Positions 24,370 to 33,646 of a stretch of DNA of 51,892 bases are shown piece after piece; position 1 is the stretch's first letter; each line of letters opens with the position of its first letter. Position numbers and translations under genes: made by a program. The stretch is from NCBI GenBank assembly GCA_910587305.1, contig CAJUKV010000025.1, positions 1 to 51,892 on the forward strand. The letters are read 5' to 3'. Origin of the DNA: an uncultured Lachnospiraceae bacterium (lineage in GTDB: Bacteria > Bacillota > Clostridia > Lachnospirales > Lachnospiraceae). The notes under the pieces are model-generated. The model was not told the DNA's origin and searched no databases. It saw only the letters and a list, made by a program, of their open reading frames with translations.

Positions 24370-25206
24370 ATGAAGAAATTTTGGAAAACAGCTAACTTCC
24401 GTCTGAAAGCAGGACTGATTGTTACTTGCTTTTTTATGATTATTGGATTTGTTGTATATTTTATTCCGCATACGGACCCATTTACCTTTAATACATACCC
24501 GAATAACTTAGGTTCATCGGGCGAGCACTGGTTAGGTACCACCAGTATGGGGCAGGATGTTGTGTGGCTCCTTATTGAAGCAATCCACAACTCATTGCTG
24601 ATTGGTCTTATTGTTGCTACTATTGGTACGGTTGCCGGTGTTTTGGTTGGTCTGCTTGCCGGTTTTGCAGGCGGTACACTTGACAGAGTGCTTATGATTA
24701 TCACAGATACATTCGTGGTAATTCCGTCCCTGCCGATCCTGATTATGATGACATCCCTGATGAAGGGCGGCGCTACGGTAATTGTCATGGCTTTGGTGCT
24801 TGCTATGTTTGCATGGGCATGGCCCAGCCGTCAGATTCGTTCTATGGCGCTTACAATTAAGGAACGTGATTTCATTCATACGGCCCGTTTCTCAGGGGAG
24901 AGCACCATGCAGATCGTTGTAACGGAAATTCTGCCTTTTGCTCTTTCATGGTCACTTTCCAACTTTATGAATGCTACGCTTTCCGCGATTGGTTCGGAGT
25001 CCAGTTTGGCAGTGCTTGGTTTGTCGCCAGGTAACCTGGTATCCCTGGGTAATATGATTCAGTGGGCCAGAAACTACAATGCCGTTCTTGCAGGACGCTG
25101 GTTATGGATTGGCGCACCGATCGTTGCAACTGTAATCTTATTCATTGGCCTGTTCTTGCTCATTACAGGTTACAATGATTATCAAGCTATGAAGAGAGGC
25201 AGGTGA
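24370..25206 (+). CDS. ABC importer permease, DppC type
   Basis: Second membrane subunit (278 residues), with an N-terminal helix (LIVTCFFMIIGFVVYFI), HWLGTTSMGQDVVWLLIEA (the OppC-type HxLGTD motif) and five further helices. The EAA loop is ERDFIHTARFSGESTMQIVVTEILP. The ATG at 24370 has AAGGGGGG upstream; its stop lies 6 bases before the next gene. Confidence 0.93.
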   Translation: MKKFWKTANFRLKAGLIVTCFFMIIGFVVYFIPHTDPFTFNTYPNNLGSSGEHWLGTTSMGQDVVWLLIEAIHNSLLIGLIVATIGTVAGVLVGLLAGFAGGTLDRVLMIITDTFVVIPSLPILIMMTSLMKGGATVIVMALVLAMFAWAWPSRQIRSMALTIKERDFIHTARFSGESTMQIVVTEILPFALSWSLSNFMNATLSAIGSESSLAVLGLSPGNLVSLGNMIQWARNYNAVLAGRWLWIGAPIVATVILFIGLFLLITGYNDYQAMKRGR

Positions 25207-25212
25207 TAGAAT

Positions 25213-26193
25213 ATGCTGAAAGTCGAAAACTTATCGACTTCTTATAAGACCATTGATGGCGATGTTCATGTGCTCAATGATATTAATTTTGAGATTCATG
25301 ACAATGAGATATTCGGCATAGCAGGAGAATCCGGTTGTGGTAAAACAACCCTGCTGAACACTCTTTATGATATTGTAGAGTTCCCACTTGTTATTGACAA
25401 AGGCCGCGTTGTCCTGGAAGGTGAAAAGAATGGACAGAAGTATTCTTTTGAATCCGGCCAGATTCGCAAGACATGGTGGAATAATATTTCCTATGTGCCA
25501 CAGGCGGCACAGAGCGTTTTGAATCCTATCGTTCGTCTGAAGACACAGTTTCTTGATTCGATTCCGAAAGAAGACAGGAAAAATGAGACACCTGAGCAGA
25601 CCTTAGCAAGGGTTGCCGATTATTTAAAGGAATTAAATCTTTCTCCTGACGTGCTGGAATCTTATCCGTTCCAGTTATCAGGTGGTATGCGCCAGCGTGC
25701 AATTATCGCGCTTGCAACATTTATGGCTCCCGGCCTTGTGCTTGCGGATGAGCCCACCACAGCTCTTGACGTTGTGGTTCAAAAAGGTATTTTGATGATG
25801 CTGATGCGTCTGCAGCAGCAGCTTAAAAACTCACTGGTTATCGTCAGCCATGATATGGGTGTGCACTATCAGATTACGGACCGTATGGCGATTATGTATT
25901 CCGGTAGTATTGCAGAGCTTGGAAAGACAGAGGATATTTTTAACAATCCAATTCATCCTTATACAAAGATGCTCGTAGATGCGCTGCCTCGTGTAGGCGA
26001 GGATATTCAAAGAGTAGGTATTGCAGGACGTCCTCCCGCACTGAAGAATCCGCCTCCAGGCTGTCGTTTTGCACCCCGCTGTCCTCATGCAACAGACCGC
26101 TGCCGCAGTGAAGTGCCGAAATTCCGTGAAATCACTTCCGGCCGGTTCGCTGCCTGCCACTTATTAAAAGAGGAGGTGAAGAAGAATGGCTGA
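25213..26193 (+). CDS. ABC importer ATPase, DppD type
   Basis: Cytoplasmic ATPase (326 residues) with Walker A GESGCGKTTLL (near residue 36), signature LSGGMRQRAIIAL, Walker B LVLADEPTTALD, the H-loop VIVSHDMGV, and the oligopeptide/dipeptide C-terminal domain with cysteines (PPPGCRFAPRCPHATDRC). In this transporter class those cysteines can bind an iron-sulphur cluster. The gene overlaps the next by 8 bases. Confidence 0.94.
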   Translation: MLKVENLSTSYKTIDGDVHVLNDINFEIHDNEIFGIAGESGCGKTTLLNTLYDIVEFPLVIDKGRVVLEGEKNGQKYSFESGQIRKTWWNNISYVPQAAQSVLNPIVRLKTQFLDSIPKEDRKNETPEQTLARVADYLKELNLSPDVLESYPFQLSGGMRQRAIIALATFMAPGLVLADEPTTALDVVVQKGILMMLMRLQQQLKNSLVIVSHDMGVHYQITDRMAIMYSGSIAELGKTEDIFNNPIHPYTKMLVDALPRVGEDIQRVGIAGRPPALKNPPPGCRFAPRCPHATDRCRSEVPKFREITSGRFAACHLLKEEVKKNG

Positions 26194-27166
26194 GAAATTA
26201 TTGGAAATAAAAGGCGTCAGTAAGATTTTCCGAGTAGGCGGTATGATACGTGGTAAGAAGCTGGTAGCCGTGGATAACGTTTCTCTATCCATTGACAATG
26301 ATAAGCCCGTCATTCTGTCTATCGTTGGGGAGTCCGGATGTGGGAAATCCACGCTGTGTAAGATGGTTCTTCGTCTGCACAATCCTGATATGGGTGAGAT
26401 TGTTCTGGATGGAAAATCCTTTGCTGACAAGAAAAGCTATGATCCACAGCAGTTTAAGCTTGATGTACAGCCCATTTTCCAGAATCCGTACGAATCCTTT
26501 TCCTCAAGGAAAACAGTAGATACTTACTTATATAATACGGCGCTTCGTCTTGGCATTGCAAAGAACAGAAGCGAAGCAGATAAGGTGGTTGACGAAGTAT
26601 TAAAGAGCGTTGGTATGTCGCTGCAGGTTGTAAAGGGCAAATATCCCACGCAGTTCTCCGGCGGCGAGCTGCAGAGAGTTTCCATTGCCCGCGCGCTGAT
26701 TACTCGTCCGAAACTGATCATTGCCGACGAGCCGGTTGCGGCTATTGACGCTTCCATGAAGATGAATATTGTCAACCTCTTCAAGGAACTGCGCGATAAA
26801 TACAAAATTTCATTTATCTATATTACACATGACCTTTCAACGGCATATTATGTGTCAGATTATATTGCAACTCTCTACCGCGGCTGCCTGATTGAATACG
26901 GGCCTGCAAAAGAGATTATGGATAATCCGGCTCATCCATATACGGATCTTCTTATGAATTCCGTACCTCGTGTGGGTGATAAATGGAAAGATGCAACGGC
27001 AATGCCTGATATGGAAGGCAAAGAGTACGCAATTCAATATTGTAAGTTTGCTCCGCGCTGCCCGTATGCTACAGACAAATGCAGGCAGGAACGCCCTGAA
27101 CCTACCCAGATGGGGAAAGAACGTATGGTACTTTGCTACCATCCTCTTACGGAAAAAAAGGCATAG
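26186..27166 (+). CDS. ABC importer ATPase, DppF type
   Basis: Second ATPase (326 residues). Walker A GESGCGKSTLCKM, the Q-loop segment VQPIFQNPYESFSSRKTV, signature FSGGELQRVSIARAL, Walker B LIIADEPVAAID (with VAAID in place of VSALD), and the C-terminal CKFAPRCPYATDKC motif. It starts within the end of the previous gene, preceded by GAGGAGGTG, showing tight coupling. Last gene of the importer. Confidence 0.94.
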   Translation: MAEKLLEIKGVSKIFRVGGMIRGKKLVAVDNVSLSIDNDKPVILSIVGESGCGKSTLCKMVLRLHNPDMGEIVLDGKSFADKKSYDPQQFKLDVQPIFQNPYESFSSRKTVDTYLYNTALRLGIAKNRSEADKVVDEVLKSVGMSLQVVKGKYPTQFSGGELQRVSIARALITRPKLIIADEPVAAIDASMKMNIVNLFKELRDKYKISFIYITHDLSTAYYVSDYIATLYRGCLIEYGPAKEIMDNPAHPYTDLLMNSVPRVGDKWKDATAMPDMEGKEYAIQYCKFAPRCPYATDKCRQERPEPTQMGKERMVLCYHPLTEKKA

Positions 27167-27195
27167 AGGCTTAAGTTGTAAACGATATGTTATAT

Positions 27196-27227
27196 TATGG
27201 GACTCTCGGTTTGCCAGGAGTCCCATA
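27196..27227 (+). terminator. Hairpin after the importer operon
   Basis: TATGGGACT pairs with AGTCCCATA around 14 bases; no T-tract follows on the plus strand. It may be a processing hairpin or weak terminator between the importer and the GH13 gene. Confidence 0.4.
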
Positions 27228-27295
27228 AAATTACAAAATTTTTATGGAAAATAGTGCCACCGTGGGAGGTTGGCGGAAATGGGGGATTATTATAT

Positions 27296-28963
27296 ATGGA
27301 AAAAGCATGGTGGAAAGAGGCCGTGGTATACCAAATATATCCGCGCAGTTTTATGGATAGCAACGGGGATGGCATTGGAGATTTAAACGGTATTACATCA
27401 CGTCTGGATTATTTAAAGGAACTGGGGATCGATGTAATCTGGCTTTCTCCCGTCTATCAGTCGCCCAATGATGATAATGGCTACGACATCAGCGATTATC
27501 AGGCGATCATGGAAGAATTTGGAACTATGGAAGATTTCGATAAGATGATAGAGGGGATTCATGCCCGCGGTATGCGTCTCGTGATGGATTTGGTGGTGAA
27601 TCATACTTCTGACGAGCATGCATGGTTTTTAGAGAGTCGCAAGAGCAAGGATAATCCTTACCGTGACTATTATATCTGGCGGGAAGGAAAGGACGGACAG
27701 GCGCCTAACAATTGGGGCAGTTATTTCTCCGGATCCGCATGGCAGCATGACGACGCTACGGATATGTATTATCTGCATTTATTCTCAAAGAAACAGCCGG
27801 ATTTGAACTGGGAAAATCCTAAGGTGAGAGAAGAAGTCTTTTCTATGATGAACTGGTGGTGCGCTGAGAAAGGCATTGACGGCTTCCGGATGGATGTCAT
27901 CAATCTTATTTCTAAGCAGCCGGGCCTGCCGGATGGGCCGAAAACGCCCAAAGAGCTTTACGGGTATGCCAATTGTGCGAACGGCCCACGCATCCACGAA
28001 TTTTTAAAGGAAATGAATCAGAAGGTACTTTCAAAGTATGAGCTGATTACGGTTGGCGAGACGCCGGGCGTTACGGTTGAAGAAGCAAAACGGTATGCCG
28101 GTTTTCATGAAAATGAATTAAATATGGTTTTCCAGTTTGAGCATGTGGGCCTTGACGGGGGAGAATACGGTAAGTGGACAGATAATAGAGTTCCCCTGAC
28201 AGAGTTCAAAAAGGTAATGAGCAAATGGCAGACGGAGCTTGACGGCCAGGCATGGAACAGCCTGTATTTGGGAAACCATGATCAGCCTCGTTCTATTTCC
28301 CGTTTTGGCGACGATTCGCCGGAATACAGAGAGGTTTGCGCAAAGATGTTAGCTACCTGCCTGCATATGATGCAGGGAACCCCTTACGTATATCAGGGAG
28401 AAGAATTTGGCATGACCAATATGCCTTTTGCAGATATCTCGGAGGTAAAGGATATTGAAAGCATTAACGCTTATCATGAGATGTCCGAGGCAGGACTGAT
28501 ATCCAAAGAGGATATGCTTCGATTTATCCGCCTGAAAGGCCGTGACAACGCCCGCACGCCCATGCAGTGGGACGACAGCGAGAACGCAGGCTTTACCACA
28601 GGAAATCCGTGGATTGTGGTTAACCCGAACTATAAGACGATTAATGCAAAGGCGGCGTTAGCAGATAAAAATTCCATTTTCTATTATTACCAAAAGCTGA
28701 TTGCGTTAAGAAAAGAGGAGCCGCTCATTGTCTACGGTCATTATGCTCTGTTAGAGCCGGAAAATGAATCACTTTATGTCTATACCCGTTCTCTGGATGA
28801 GCAGAAGCTGTTGGTAATCTGCAATTTTACAAAAGATGCGGTAGAATATCAGGTTCCGGATGAGTTTGCCGGCGCACAGACTTTGATTGGCAATTACGAT
28901 CGGGATAAGGCAGATGGAACAATTGAGCTTAAGCCCTATGAAGCGCTTGTATTAAAAAAATAA
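27296..28963 (+). CDS. GH13 alpha-glucosidase (oligo-1,6-glucosidase type)
   Basis: Intracellular retaining glucosidase of 555 residues, no signal peptide. GH13 regions: DLVVNHTSDEHAWF (region I), GFRMDVINLIS with the nucleophile aspartate near residue 199, VGETPG with the acid/base glutamate near 255, and YLGNHDQPRSISRFGD (region IV, near 325). The start VVYQIYPRSFMDSNGDGIGDLNGI is that of the oligo-1,6-glucosidase/alpha-glucosidase/trehalose-hydrolase group (GH13 subfamilies 17, 29, 31). The QPRS context suits cleavage of alpha-1,6 or alpha-1,4 glucosides. ATG 27296 follows GGGGGA. With the importer it suggests uptake of isomalto- or malto-type oligosaccharides. Confidence 0.92.
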   Translation: MEKAWWKEAVVYQIYPRSFMDSNGDGIGDLNGITSRLDYLKELGIDVIWLSPVYQSPNDDNGYDISDYQAIMEEFGTMEDFDKMIEGIHARGMRLVMDLVVNHTSDEHAWFLESRKSKDNPYRDYYIWREGKDGQAPNNWGSYFSGSAWQHDDATDMYYLHLFSKKQPDLNWENPKVREEVFSMMNWWCAEKGIDGFRMDVINLISKQPGLPDGPKTPKELYGYANCANGPRIHEFLKEMNQKVLSKYELITVGETPGVTVEEAKRYAGFHENELNMVFQFEHVGLDGGEYGKWTDNRVPLTEFKKVMSKWQTELDGQAWNSLYLGNHDQPRSISRFGDDSPEYREVCAKMLATCLHMMQGTPYVYQGEEFGMTNMPFADISEVKDIESINAYHEMSEAGLISKEDMLRFIRLKGRDNARTPMQWDDSENAGFTTGNPWIVVNPNYKTINAKAALADKNSIFYYYQKLIALRKEEPLIVYGHYALLEPENESLYVYTRSLDEQKLLVICNFTKDAVEYQVPDEFAGAQTLIGNYDRDKADGTIELKPYEALVLKK

Positions 28964-29173
28964 GTAAAACGTGAGGGGAGTCTGCATGAAAATTGCAGAA
29001 TGAATATAAAGACAGGTTGAAAGTCAGCCAGGCGATTTTCAGCCTGTCATGTAATAAATAAAATGAATGAATCCGGCTCTTGACCAAAATCAGACTTTTG
29101 ACAGCCGGATTGGGCGACTGTGAGGCCGAAGGTCGAATAGTTACCTGGTTGTTGAAAACATGGAGGTTAGTTT
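28964..29173 (+). other. Gap with two hairpins and a degenerate R4 palindrome
   Basis: No gene. GACAGG...CCTGTC with inner TGAAA/TTTCA pairing forms a hairpin at about 29012-29050. AATCCGGCT...AGCCGGATT forms another at 29070-29112. A degenerate R4 copy (GACTGTGAGGCCGAAGGTCG, then AATAGTTACC) follows at 29116-29145. GGAGG for the next gene lies at 29162-29166. Confidence 0.5.
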
Positions 29174-31585
29174 ATGAAGGAATATTTAAAAATGAAAAAC
29201 AGCCCTGTGGCTTGTACGGAAAATGTTATTCAGGGCGATTGCTATCGTATTACGGTACTGACTTCTCATCTGCTGCGTCTGGAATACAATGCGGAGGGCG
29301 TTTTTAATGATGCTGCTACTCAGATGGTTTTAAATCGTGATTTCCCGAAGGTGTCCTATCAGATTAAGGAGACGGAGGAAGAACTGCAGTTAATAACGGA
29401 GCACATACAGCTGAACTATGACAAAAAGGAATTTACCAGCCATGGTCTTTCCTGCAAATGCCTTGGAATGAAGAACGCTTATTTTTCCAAAACCTGGCAT
29501 TTTGGGGAAGTTGATGAGCCGGGCGGATTTATGGGAAATCTTGGAGGAACGGCCCGCACGCTGGATATGGTAAACGGAGCCTGCAAGTTAGAAGACGGCA
29601 TTATGTCCAGAAGCGGATATGCAGTGATTGATGATTCCACTTCGCTGCTGCTTACAAAAGACGGTTTTGTAGAGCCCAGGAAGAAGGGCGCTAAGGATAT
29701 ATACTTCTTTGGCTATGGCCATGATTATCTGGATGCGCTGAAAGATTTTTATTATCTGTGTGGAAAGACTCCCATGCTGCCCAGATTTGCTCTCGGTAAC
29801 TGGTGGAGCCGTTACTATCAATACACGGAAGACTCTTATATGGAGCTCATGGATCGGTTTGATAAGGAAAATATTCCTTTCAGCGTGGCAGTTATTGATA
29901 TGGACTGGCATGTGGTGGAGATTGATCCGAAATACGGCAGCGGCTGGACAGGCTATACCTGGAATAAAGACTTTTTCCCGGATCCGAAGCGCTTTTTACA
30001 AAAGCTTCATGACCGCGGCATGAAAACAACGTTAAACGTTCATCCGGCTGACGGTATCCGCGCTTACGAGGATTGCTATCCCAGGGTAGCGGAGGCTATG
30101 GGCGTAGATACTTCCAAGGAAGAACCCGTGAACTTTGATATTGCGGATCAGAAATTCCTTTCCGTTTATTTTGATGATGTGCATCATCCCATGGAAGATG
30201 AAGGGGTAGATTTTTGGTGGTTAGACTGGCAGCAGGGAACAAACACTAAGATAGAAGGGCTTGATCCTCTGTGGATGTTAAATCATTACCATTATCTGGA
30301 CAGCGGCAGAGACGGAAAAAGGCCAATGACGTTCTCACGTTACGCAGGGCCCGGCTCGCACCGTTATCCTATCGGATTTTCCGGCGATACGCATATTACA
30401 TGGGATTCCCTTGATTTCCAGCCTTATTTTACCAATACGGCTTCGAACATTGGCTATGGATGGTGGAGCCATGATATTGGCGGCCACATGATGGGATACA
30501 GGGACGAAGAGCTTGAGGTCCGCTGGTATCAGTATGGCGTATTTTCTCCGATTAACCGTCTTCACAGCAGCAACAGCAGGTTCAGCGGCAAGGAGCCCTG
30601 GAAGTTCAGTATGGAAGCGGCACATGTGATGGGTGAATTTTTACGCCTGCGTCACAGTATGGTTCCGTATCTGTATACAATGAATTACCGTGCCTGGAAG
30701 GAGGATAAGCCCCTCTGTGAGCCGATGTATTACATTGCGCCTGAGGAGTTTGCAGCTTACAAGGTTCCCAATGAATATCTTTTCGGCACGGAAATGATAG
30801 TGGCGCCTGTGACCACAAAGCGGATTCCAAGCGTGCGTCTGGCTAAGGTGGATGTATGGCTGCCTGAAGGACTGTGGTTTGATATCTTTACCGGAACTGT
30901 TTATGAGGGAGGCCGTACCATGGAGCTTTACCGTCCGCTTTCCCGGATACCGGTTCTGGCTCGTGCAGGCGCAATTGTGCCTATGACGGATCAGATTAGC
31001 GCTAAGGAATTGGAGCAGAATCCGGAACGCCTGGATGTAAGAGTATATGCAGGCGCTGACGGCGCTTTCACCCTTTATGAGGACGATAATGTTTCCTGTG
31101 GCTATGAGCAGGGAGACTGTGCAAAGACGCCTATGGAATTAAGCTGGTCGGATAAAAAAGTATTTACCTTGCATCCGGTTTTGGGAAATGCAAAATTGAT
31201 TCCTGAAAAACGTACTTACAGCATCTGCGTGATTGGAAGCACAGCTACGGAAGCGGTTGTTTTGAAAAATGGCAGTGAAGTGGAAGCAAAGATTACCCAC
31301 TGTGAAAAATGTCGCGAGCTTTACGTAGAGATTACGGATGTGACGGCAGAGGATACGGTTGAAATCCGTCTGCCTGAGGATGCGGATATAGCGGCTAACC
31401 CGATTATAGATATGGTAGATGAGCTGCTTAATATGGCTGAAATTTTTTTTATGCAGAAAGAAACTCTTTTTGCTCTTATGAATAGATGTCAGGGTCAGCT
31501 GAACATTTTGACAGGCGAACTGCAGGCTATGGATTTGGATGATGGGCTGCGCGGCGCATTGCTTGAAATCGTGACCGCTTATTAA
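29174..31585 (+). CDS. GH31-family alpha-glycosidase
   Basis: Intracellular glycosidase of 803 residues, no signal peptide. An N-terminal beta-sandwich (about 1-215) leads into the catalytic barrel: VIDMDWH, FWWLDWQQG with the predicted nucleophile aspartate near residue 350, and RYPIGFSGDTHITW with the acid/base aspartate near 403. C-terminal beta domains follow, and a tail of about 60 helical residues. The nucleophile context WLDWQ differs from the WxDMNE of ordinary alpha-glucosidases, so substrate should not be assumed to be maltose. Start ATG 29174 follows GGAGG. It is likely cotranscribed with or coregulated alongside the GH13 gene. Confidence 0.9.
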   Translation: MKEYLKMKNSPVACTENVIQGDCYRITVLTSHLLRLEYNAEGVFNDAATQMVLNRDFPKVSYQIKETEEELQLITEHIQLNYDKKEFTSHGLSCKCLGMKNAYFSKTWHFGEVDEPGGFMGNLGGTARTLDMVNGACKLEDGIMSRSGYAVIDDSTSLLLTKDGFVEPRKKGAKDIYFFGYGHDYLDALKDFYYLCGKTPMLPRFALGNWWSRYYQYTEDSYMELMDRFDKENIPFSVAVIDMDWHVVEIDPKYGSGWTGYTWNKDFFPDPKRFLQKLHDRGMKTTLNVHPADGIRAYEDCYPRVAEAMGVDTSKEEPVNFDIADQKFLSVYFDDVHHPMEDEGVDFWWLDWQQGTNTKIEGLDPLWMLNHYHYLDSGRDGKRPMTFSRYAGPGSHRYPIGFSGDTHITWDSLDFQPYFTNTASNIGYGWWSHDIGGHMMGYRDEELEVRWYQYGVFSPINRLHSSNSRFSGKEPWKFSMEAAHVMGEFLRLRHSMVPYLYTMNYRAWKEDKPLCEPMYYIAPEEFAAYKVPNEYLFGTEMIVAPVTTKRIPSVRLAKVDVWLPEGLWFDIFTGTVYEGGRTMELYRPLSRIPVLARAGAIVPMTDQISAKELEQNPERLDVRVYAGADGAFTLYEDDNVSCGYEQGDCAKTPMELSWSDKKVFTLHPVLGNAKLIPEKRTYSICVIGSTATEAVVLKNGSEVEAKITHCEKCRELYVEITDVTAEDTVEIRLPEDADIAANPIIDMVDELLNMAEIFFMQKETLFALMNRCQGQLNILTGELQAMDLDDGLRGALLEIVTAY

Positions 31586-31611
31586 ATGTAATAAGGATTT
31601 AAAAATATAGG

Positions 31612-31685
31612 ACGATTGTGACGGAGTAATTTAAGTTACAATATAAAAAGAACGATTGTGACAGTAAGTTAGGTTACAGTATAGA
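31612..31685 (+). repeat. Imperfect tandem repeat after the GH31 gene
   Basis: Two units of about 36 bases share ACGATTGTGAC(G/A)G then AAGTTA..GTTACA.TATA. No function is apparent. It precedes a strong terminator. Confidence 0.6.
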
Positions 31686-31704
31686 ATGAAAGTTCTTAAA
31701 AGTT

Positions 31705-31745
31705 GGCGGGGGTTACCGGAATGGCTGGTGAACCCCGCCTTTTAT
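31705..31745 (+). terminator. Terminator of the sugar locus
   Basis: GGCGGGGGTT pairs with AACCCCGCC (one bulged base) and is followed by TTTTAT. It separates the glycosidase genes from the peptide-cassette array. Confidence 0.85.
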
Positions 31746-31749
31746 ATAT

Positions 31750-31800
31750 AGGCCCATGCAGAGGATATATGCCGGCAAGCTGACGGACGCTCGGCACGCA
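31750..31800 (+). repeat. Short dispersed repeat (R5), second copy
   Basis: AGGCCCATGCAGAGGATATA followed by TGCCGG matches 942-968 near aspS. Self-complementary GC-rich DNA follows. Confidence 0.45.
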
Positions 31801-31828
31801 AAAGATAACAAATATTTTTCATAAGGAG

Positions 31829-31967
31829 GTCAATAATGACTTAAAACAAGTCAAAAAACTATCTGGTTCTTACCCGGATAATAAGGTATGCTTCGTATTG
31901 TAAACGGAACGGAGATAAAAAATATTTCCGAGACAAAATCAAATTTAATAGAAAGGTGTGACAAATT
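31829..31967 (+). promoter_or_regulatory. Conserved leader of peptide cassette 1
   Basis: The first of five near-identical leaders. Landmarks: GTCAATAATGAC, then GACTT-AAAAC-AAGTC, CTATCTGGTTC, a small stem CTTA/TAAG around CCCGGATAA (31869-31885), GGTATGCTTCGTATTGTAAACGGAACGG in the middle, the hairpin GGAGAT/ATTTCC, and GAAAGGTGTGA as ribosome site. In the other leaders the small stem is CTCA/TGAG, so a U-A pair here replaces a C-G pair. Only this copy has an upstream AAGGAGG followed by ATGACTTAA, a two-codon frame. Confidence 0.7.
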
Positions 31968-32114
31968 ATGAAGAATTATATGAGAACAGTAGCAGAAAGC
32001 TATTTTATGAACAATCTGGTTGCTTTATTGCGTGTAGGAAATGAGCGTGAAGCTGCGGAAGTGCTGAAAAGAAATTCTTACGCATTACTAAACGTATCTC
32101 CCAGGGCTTTCTAA
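31968..32114 (+). CDS. 48-residue peptide, cassette family copy 1
   Basis: Member of a seven-copy family of 48-residue proteins found only in this region of the window. It begins MKNYMRTVAESYF and ends KRNSYALLNVSPRAF. This is the most divergent member with a long leader (VA at 8-9, RV at 22-23, EREAA at 26-30). There is no signal peptide, cysteine or double-glycine site. Residues 5-21 could form an amphipathic helix, and the last 15 residues are almost invariant after a KR pair. The ribosome site is AAGGTG. A terminator follows. Function unknown; a secreted signal, modified peptide precursor or regulatory small protein are all open. Confidence 0.85.
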   Translation: MKNYMRTVAESYFMNNLVALLRVGNEREAAEVLKRNSYALLNVSPRAF

Positions 32115-32187
32115 GCTAAGGCTTATTGAAAACACAAGAAAATAAAAACGAAAAGAGAAGAAAAAATGCATATTGGATATCAATAAA

Positions 32188-32225
32188 AGCCGGTGCTTTC
32201 CTAAAAAGAAGACACCGGATTTTTT
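32188..32225 (+). terminator. Terminator of peptide cassette 1 (bidirectional)
   Basis: GCCGGTGCTTTCC...GAAGACACCGGATTTTTT. The preceding ATGCATAT..GATATCAATAAAAG is shared with cassettes 3, 4 and 5. On the minus strand it can also end the AraC transcript. Confidence 0.88.
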
Positions 32226-32242
32226 CGTATTTAAATTGTCTT

Positions 32243-33097
32243 TCAGTTTTTGCGGCTTGCCTCCTGCCGGCGTATCTCGGACGGAGTGCATCCGTATAAT
32301 TTCTTAAAGCTTGCATTAAAGCGTTTCTGGTTGGTAAAGCCGTTGTCTTCCATGACCTCTGAAATGGGGGTGGTCGTATATAACAAATCCTGATAAGCAT
32401 GATTTAGTCTGAGGCCGGTGAGATATTCCTGGAAAGTGATGCCCATGCTTTGGCGGAACAGACGGCAGAAATACTCCCGGCTGATGGAGAGCTGGTCCGC
32501 CACATCAGAGAGGGAAACAGGCTCGCTGTAATGTTCTTCCGCCCAGGAAAGAATCTGGTGGATACGCTCGGTCAATGACTGATTTGAATCGGGAGCCTGG
32601 CCCTTGCTGCGAACCCCGAAATGGCGGAGAAGATGCGCAAGCACCTGCAGAATGATTCCTTCCGATTCCAGAGAGACCTCAGGGGTTTCCAATAAGTACA
32701 GCTTTGTAAGCTGGGTCATCATCTGGCATATTTCCAGATATTCGGGGAACTGTTCGTCACGGATTTTGTCAGGCATACATGCAATCTGATAAAGCTCAAT
32801 ATCCGGCAGATAGCTTTTCAGGTTTTCTTTGGAAACATGGACGCAGATATTCATGGCTCTTTCACCGGAAACCAACATACTGTGAGCCTTCCGGGACTCA
32901 ATTACCGTGAGGTTCTTTTTAGGGAGATGGAACTGCTCTCCATCTAATAAAAGTTCGACATCCCCGTTAAGGGGATATAAAAATTCCAGTGTCTCATGCC
33001 AGTGCAGCGGGTTAAATCCTCCGGGAAGGGTCTGGTAAAGAATGCGGATTCCCAAGGGGCTGCTTTTTTGAGGCTGTTCGTAATAGCTGTGATTCAT
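32243..33097 (-). CDS. AraC-family transcriptional regulator
   Basis: A 284-residue regulator. An N-terminal cupin sensor (GGFNPLHWHETLEFLYPLNGDVELLLDG, about 28-60) is typical of AraC proteins that bind sugars. The C-terminal double helix-turn-helix spans about 185-284 (SLSDVADQLSISREYFCRLFRQSMG and ISEVMEDNGFTNQKRFNASFKKLYGCTPSEIRR). The ATG at 33097 has GGAGG at 6 bases spacing. Its position beside the glucoside importer and glycosidases suggests it controls them, but a peptide cassette lies between. Confidence 0.93.
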   Translation of the reverse strand: MNHSYYEQPQKSSPLGIRILYQTLPGGFNPLHWHETLEFLYPLNGDVELLLDGEQFHLPKKNLTVIESRKAHSMLVSGERAMNICVHVSKENLKSYLPDIELYQIACMPDKIRDEQFPEYLEICQMMTQLTKLYLLETPEVSLESEGIILQVLAHLLRHFGVRSKGQAPDSNQSLTERIHQILSWAEEHYSEPVSLSDVADQLSISREYFCRLFRQSMGITFQEYLTGLRLNHAYQDLLYTTTPISEVMEDNGFTNQKRFNASFKKLYGCTPSEIRRQEASRKN

Positions 33098-33272
33098 AAA
33101 TATCCTCCATAAAAAATTGCAAAAATCTATTTTTGTTTCCACAATGATCCTTTGTACTTCCCCAAATAGAAAATTTCCATACTGTCAGTATACCATATGT
33201 TGGAGGATTAGCACAAATTTGTCTGTATAGTATTGCTTTTATTAGGAGCGAAAGGTTACTATTCATGACCCA

Positions 33273-33297
33273 GGAATGCGCACTTGTTGCGCATTCC
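33273..33297 (+). repeat. Perfect palindrome in the AraC-MarR gap
   Basis: GGAATGCGCA-CTTGT-TGCGCATTCC, 10 paired bases each side. Similar in design to the R1 elements but a different sequence. No T-tract follows. The 550-base gap (33098-33646) holds no gene. Confidence 0.65.
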
Positions 33298-33416
33298 GTG
33301 AGAAAACAACGGCCGGCACGCTCCGCGAGCAATGAGCCAGGCGAATGTAGAGAGGGCTTTGACTTTTTCCGATCGGACGGTTGACCAACGTGTGAAAAAT
33401 AATGGAAATGTAACTC

Positions 33417-33465
33417 TTGCATTATGTTCAAAATTGAACTATAATGATATTGTTCAGTTTTGAAC
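33417..33465 (+). promoter_or_regulatory. Promoter and paired operators of the marR-tauE operon
   Basis: TTGCAT (33417-33422), 17 bases, TATAAT (33440-33445). Two similar palindromes, GTTCAAAATTGAAC (33426-33439) and GTTCAGTTTTGAAC (33452-33465), lie in the spacer and just after the -10, with centres 26 bases apart. This is a classic layout for autorepression by a dimeric MarR protein. Confidence 0.75.
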
Positions 33466-33646
33466 ATGCAATCTCCGGACAGTCAGGAGAATAAATTGAA
33501 TCATTGGCTTTACGGTTGATTTTGACAGTATGCTTTACTTGCCTGTTTCCGGTATAGGCAAATGGGGTTATCTATCTTATTGATCACAAATATGCAGGAT
33601 ATCAATTATAAATGCACAGGATTGAGAAGGGAGTAGGTTTATCGAT

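Noticed and set aside
31836..31844. ATGACTTAA two-codon frame after AAGGAGG in leader 1
   Set aside because: Only in cassette 1; the other leaders read TTGACTTAA, so likely chance.
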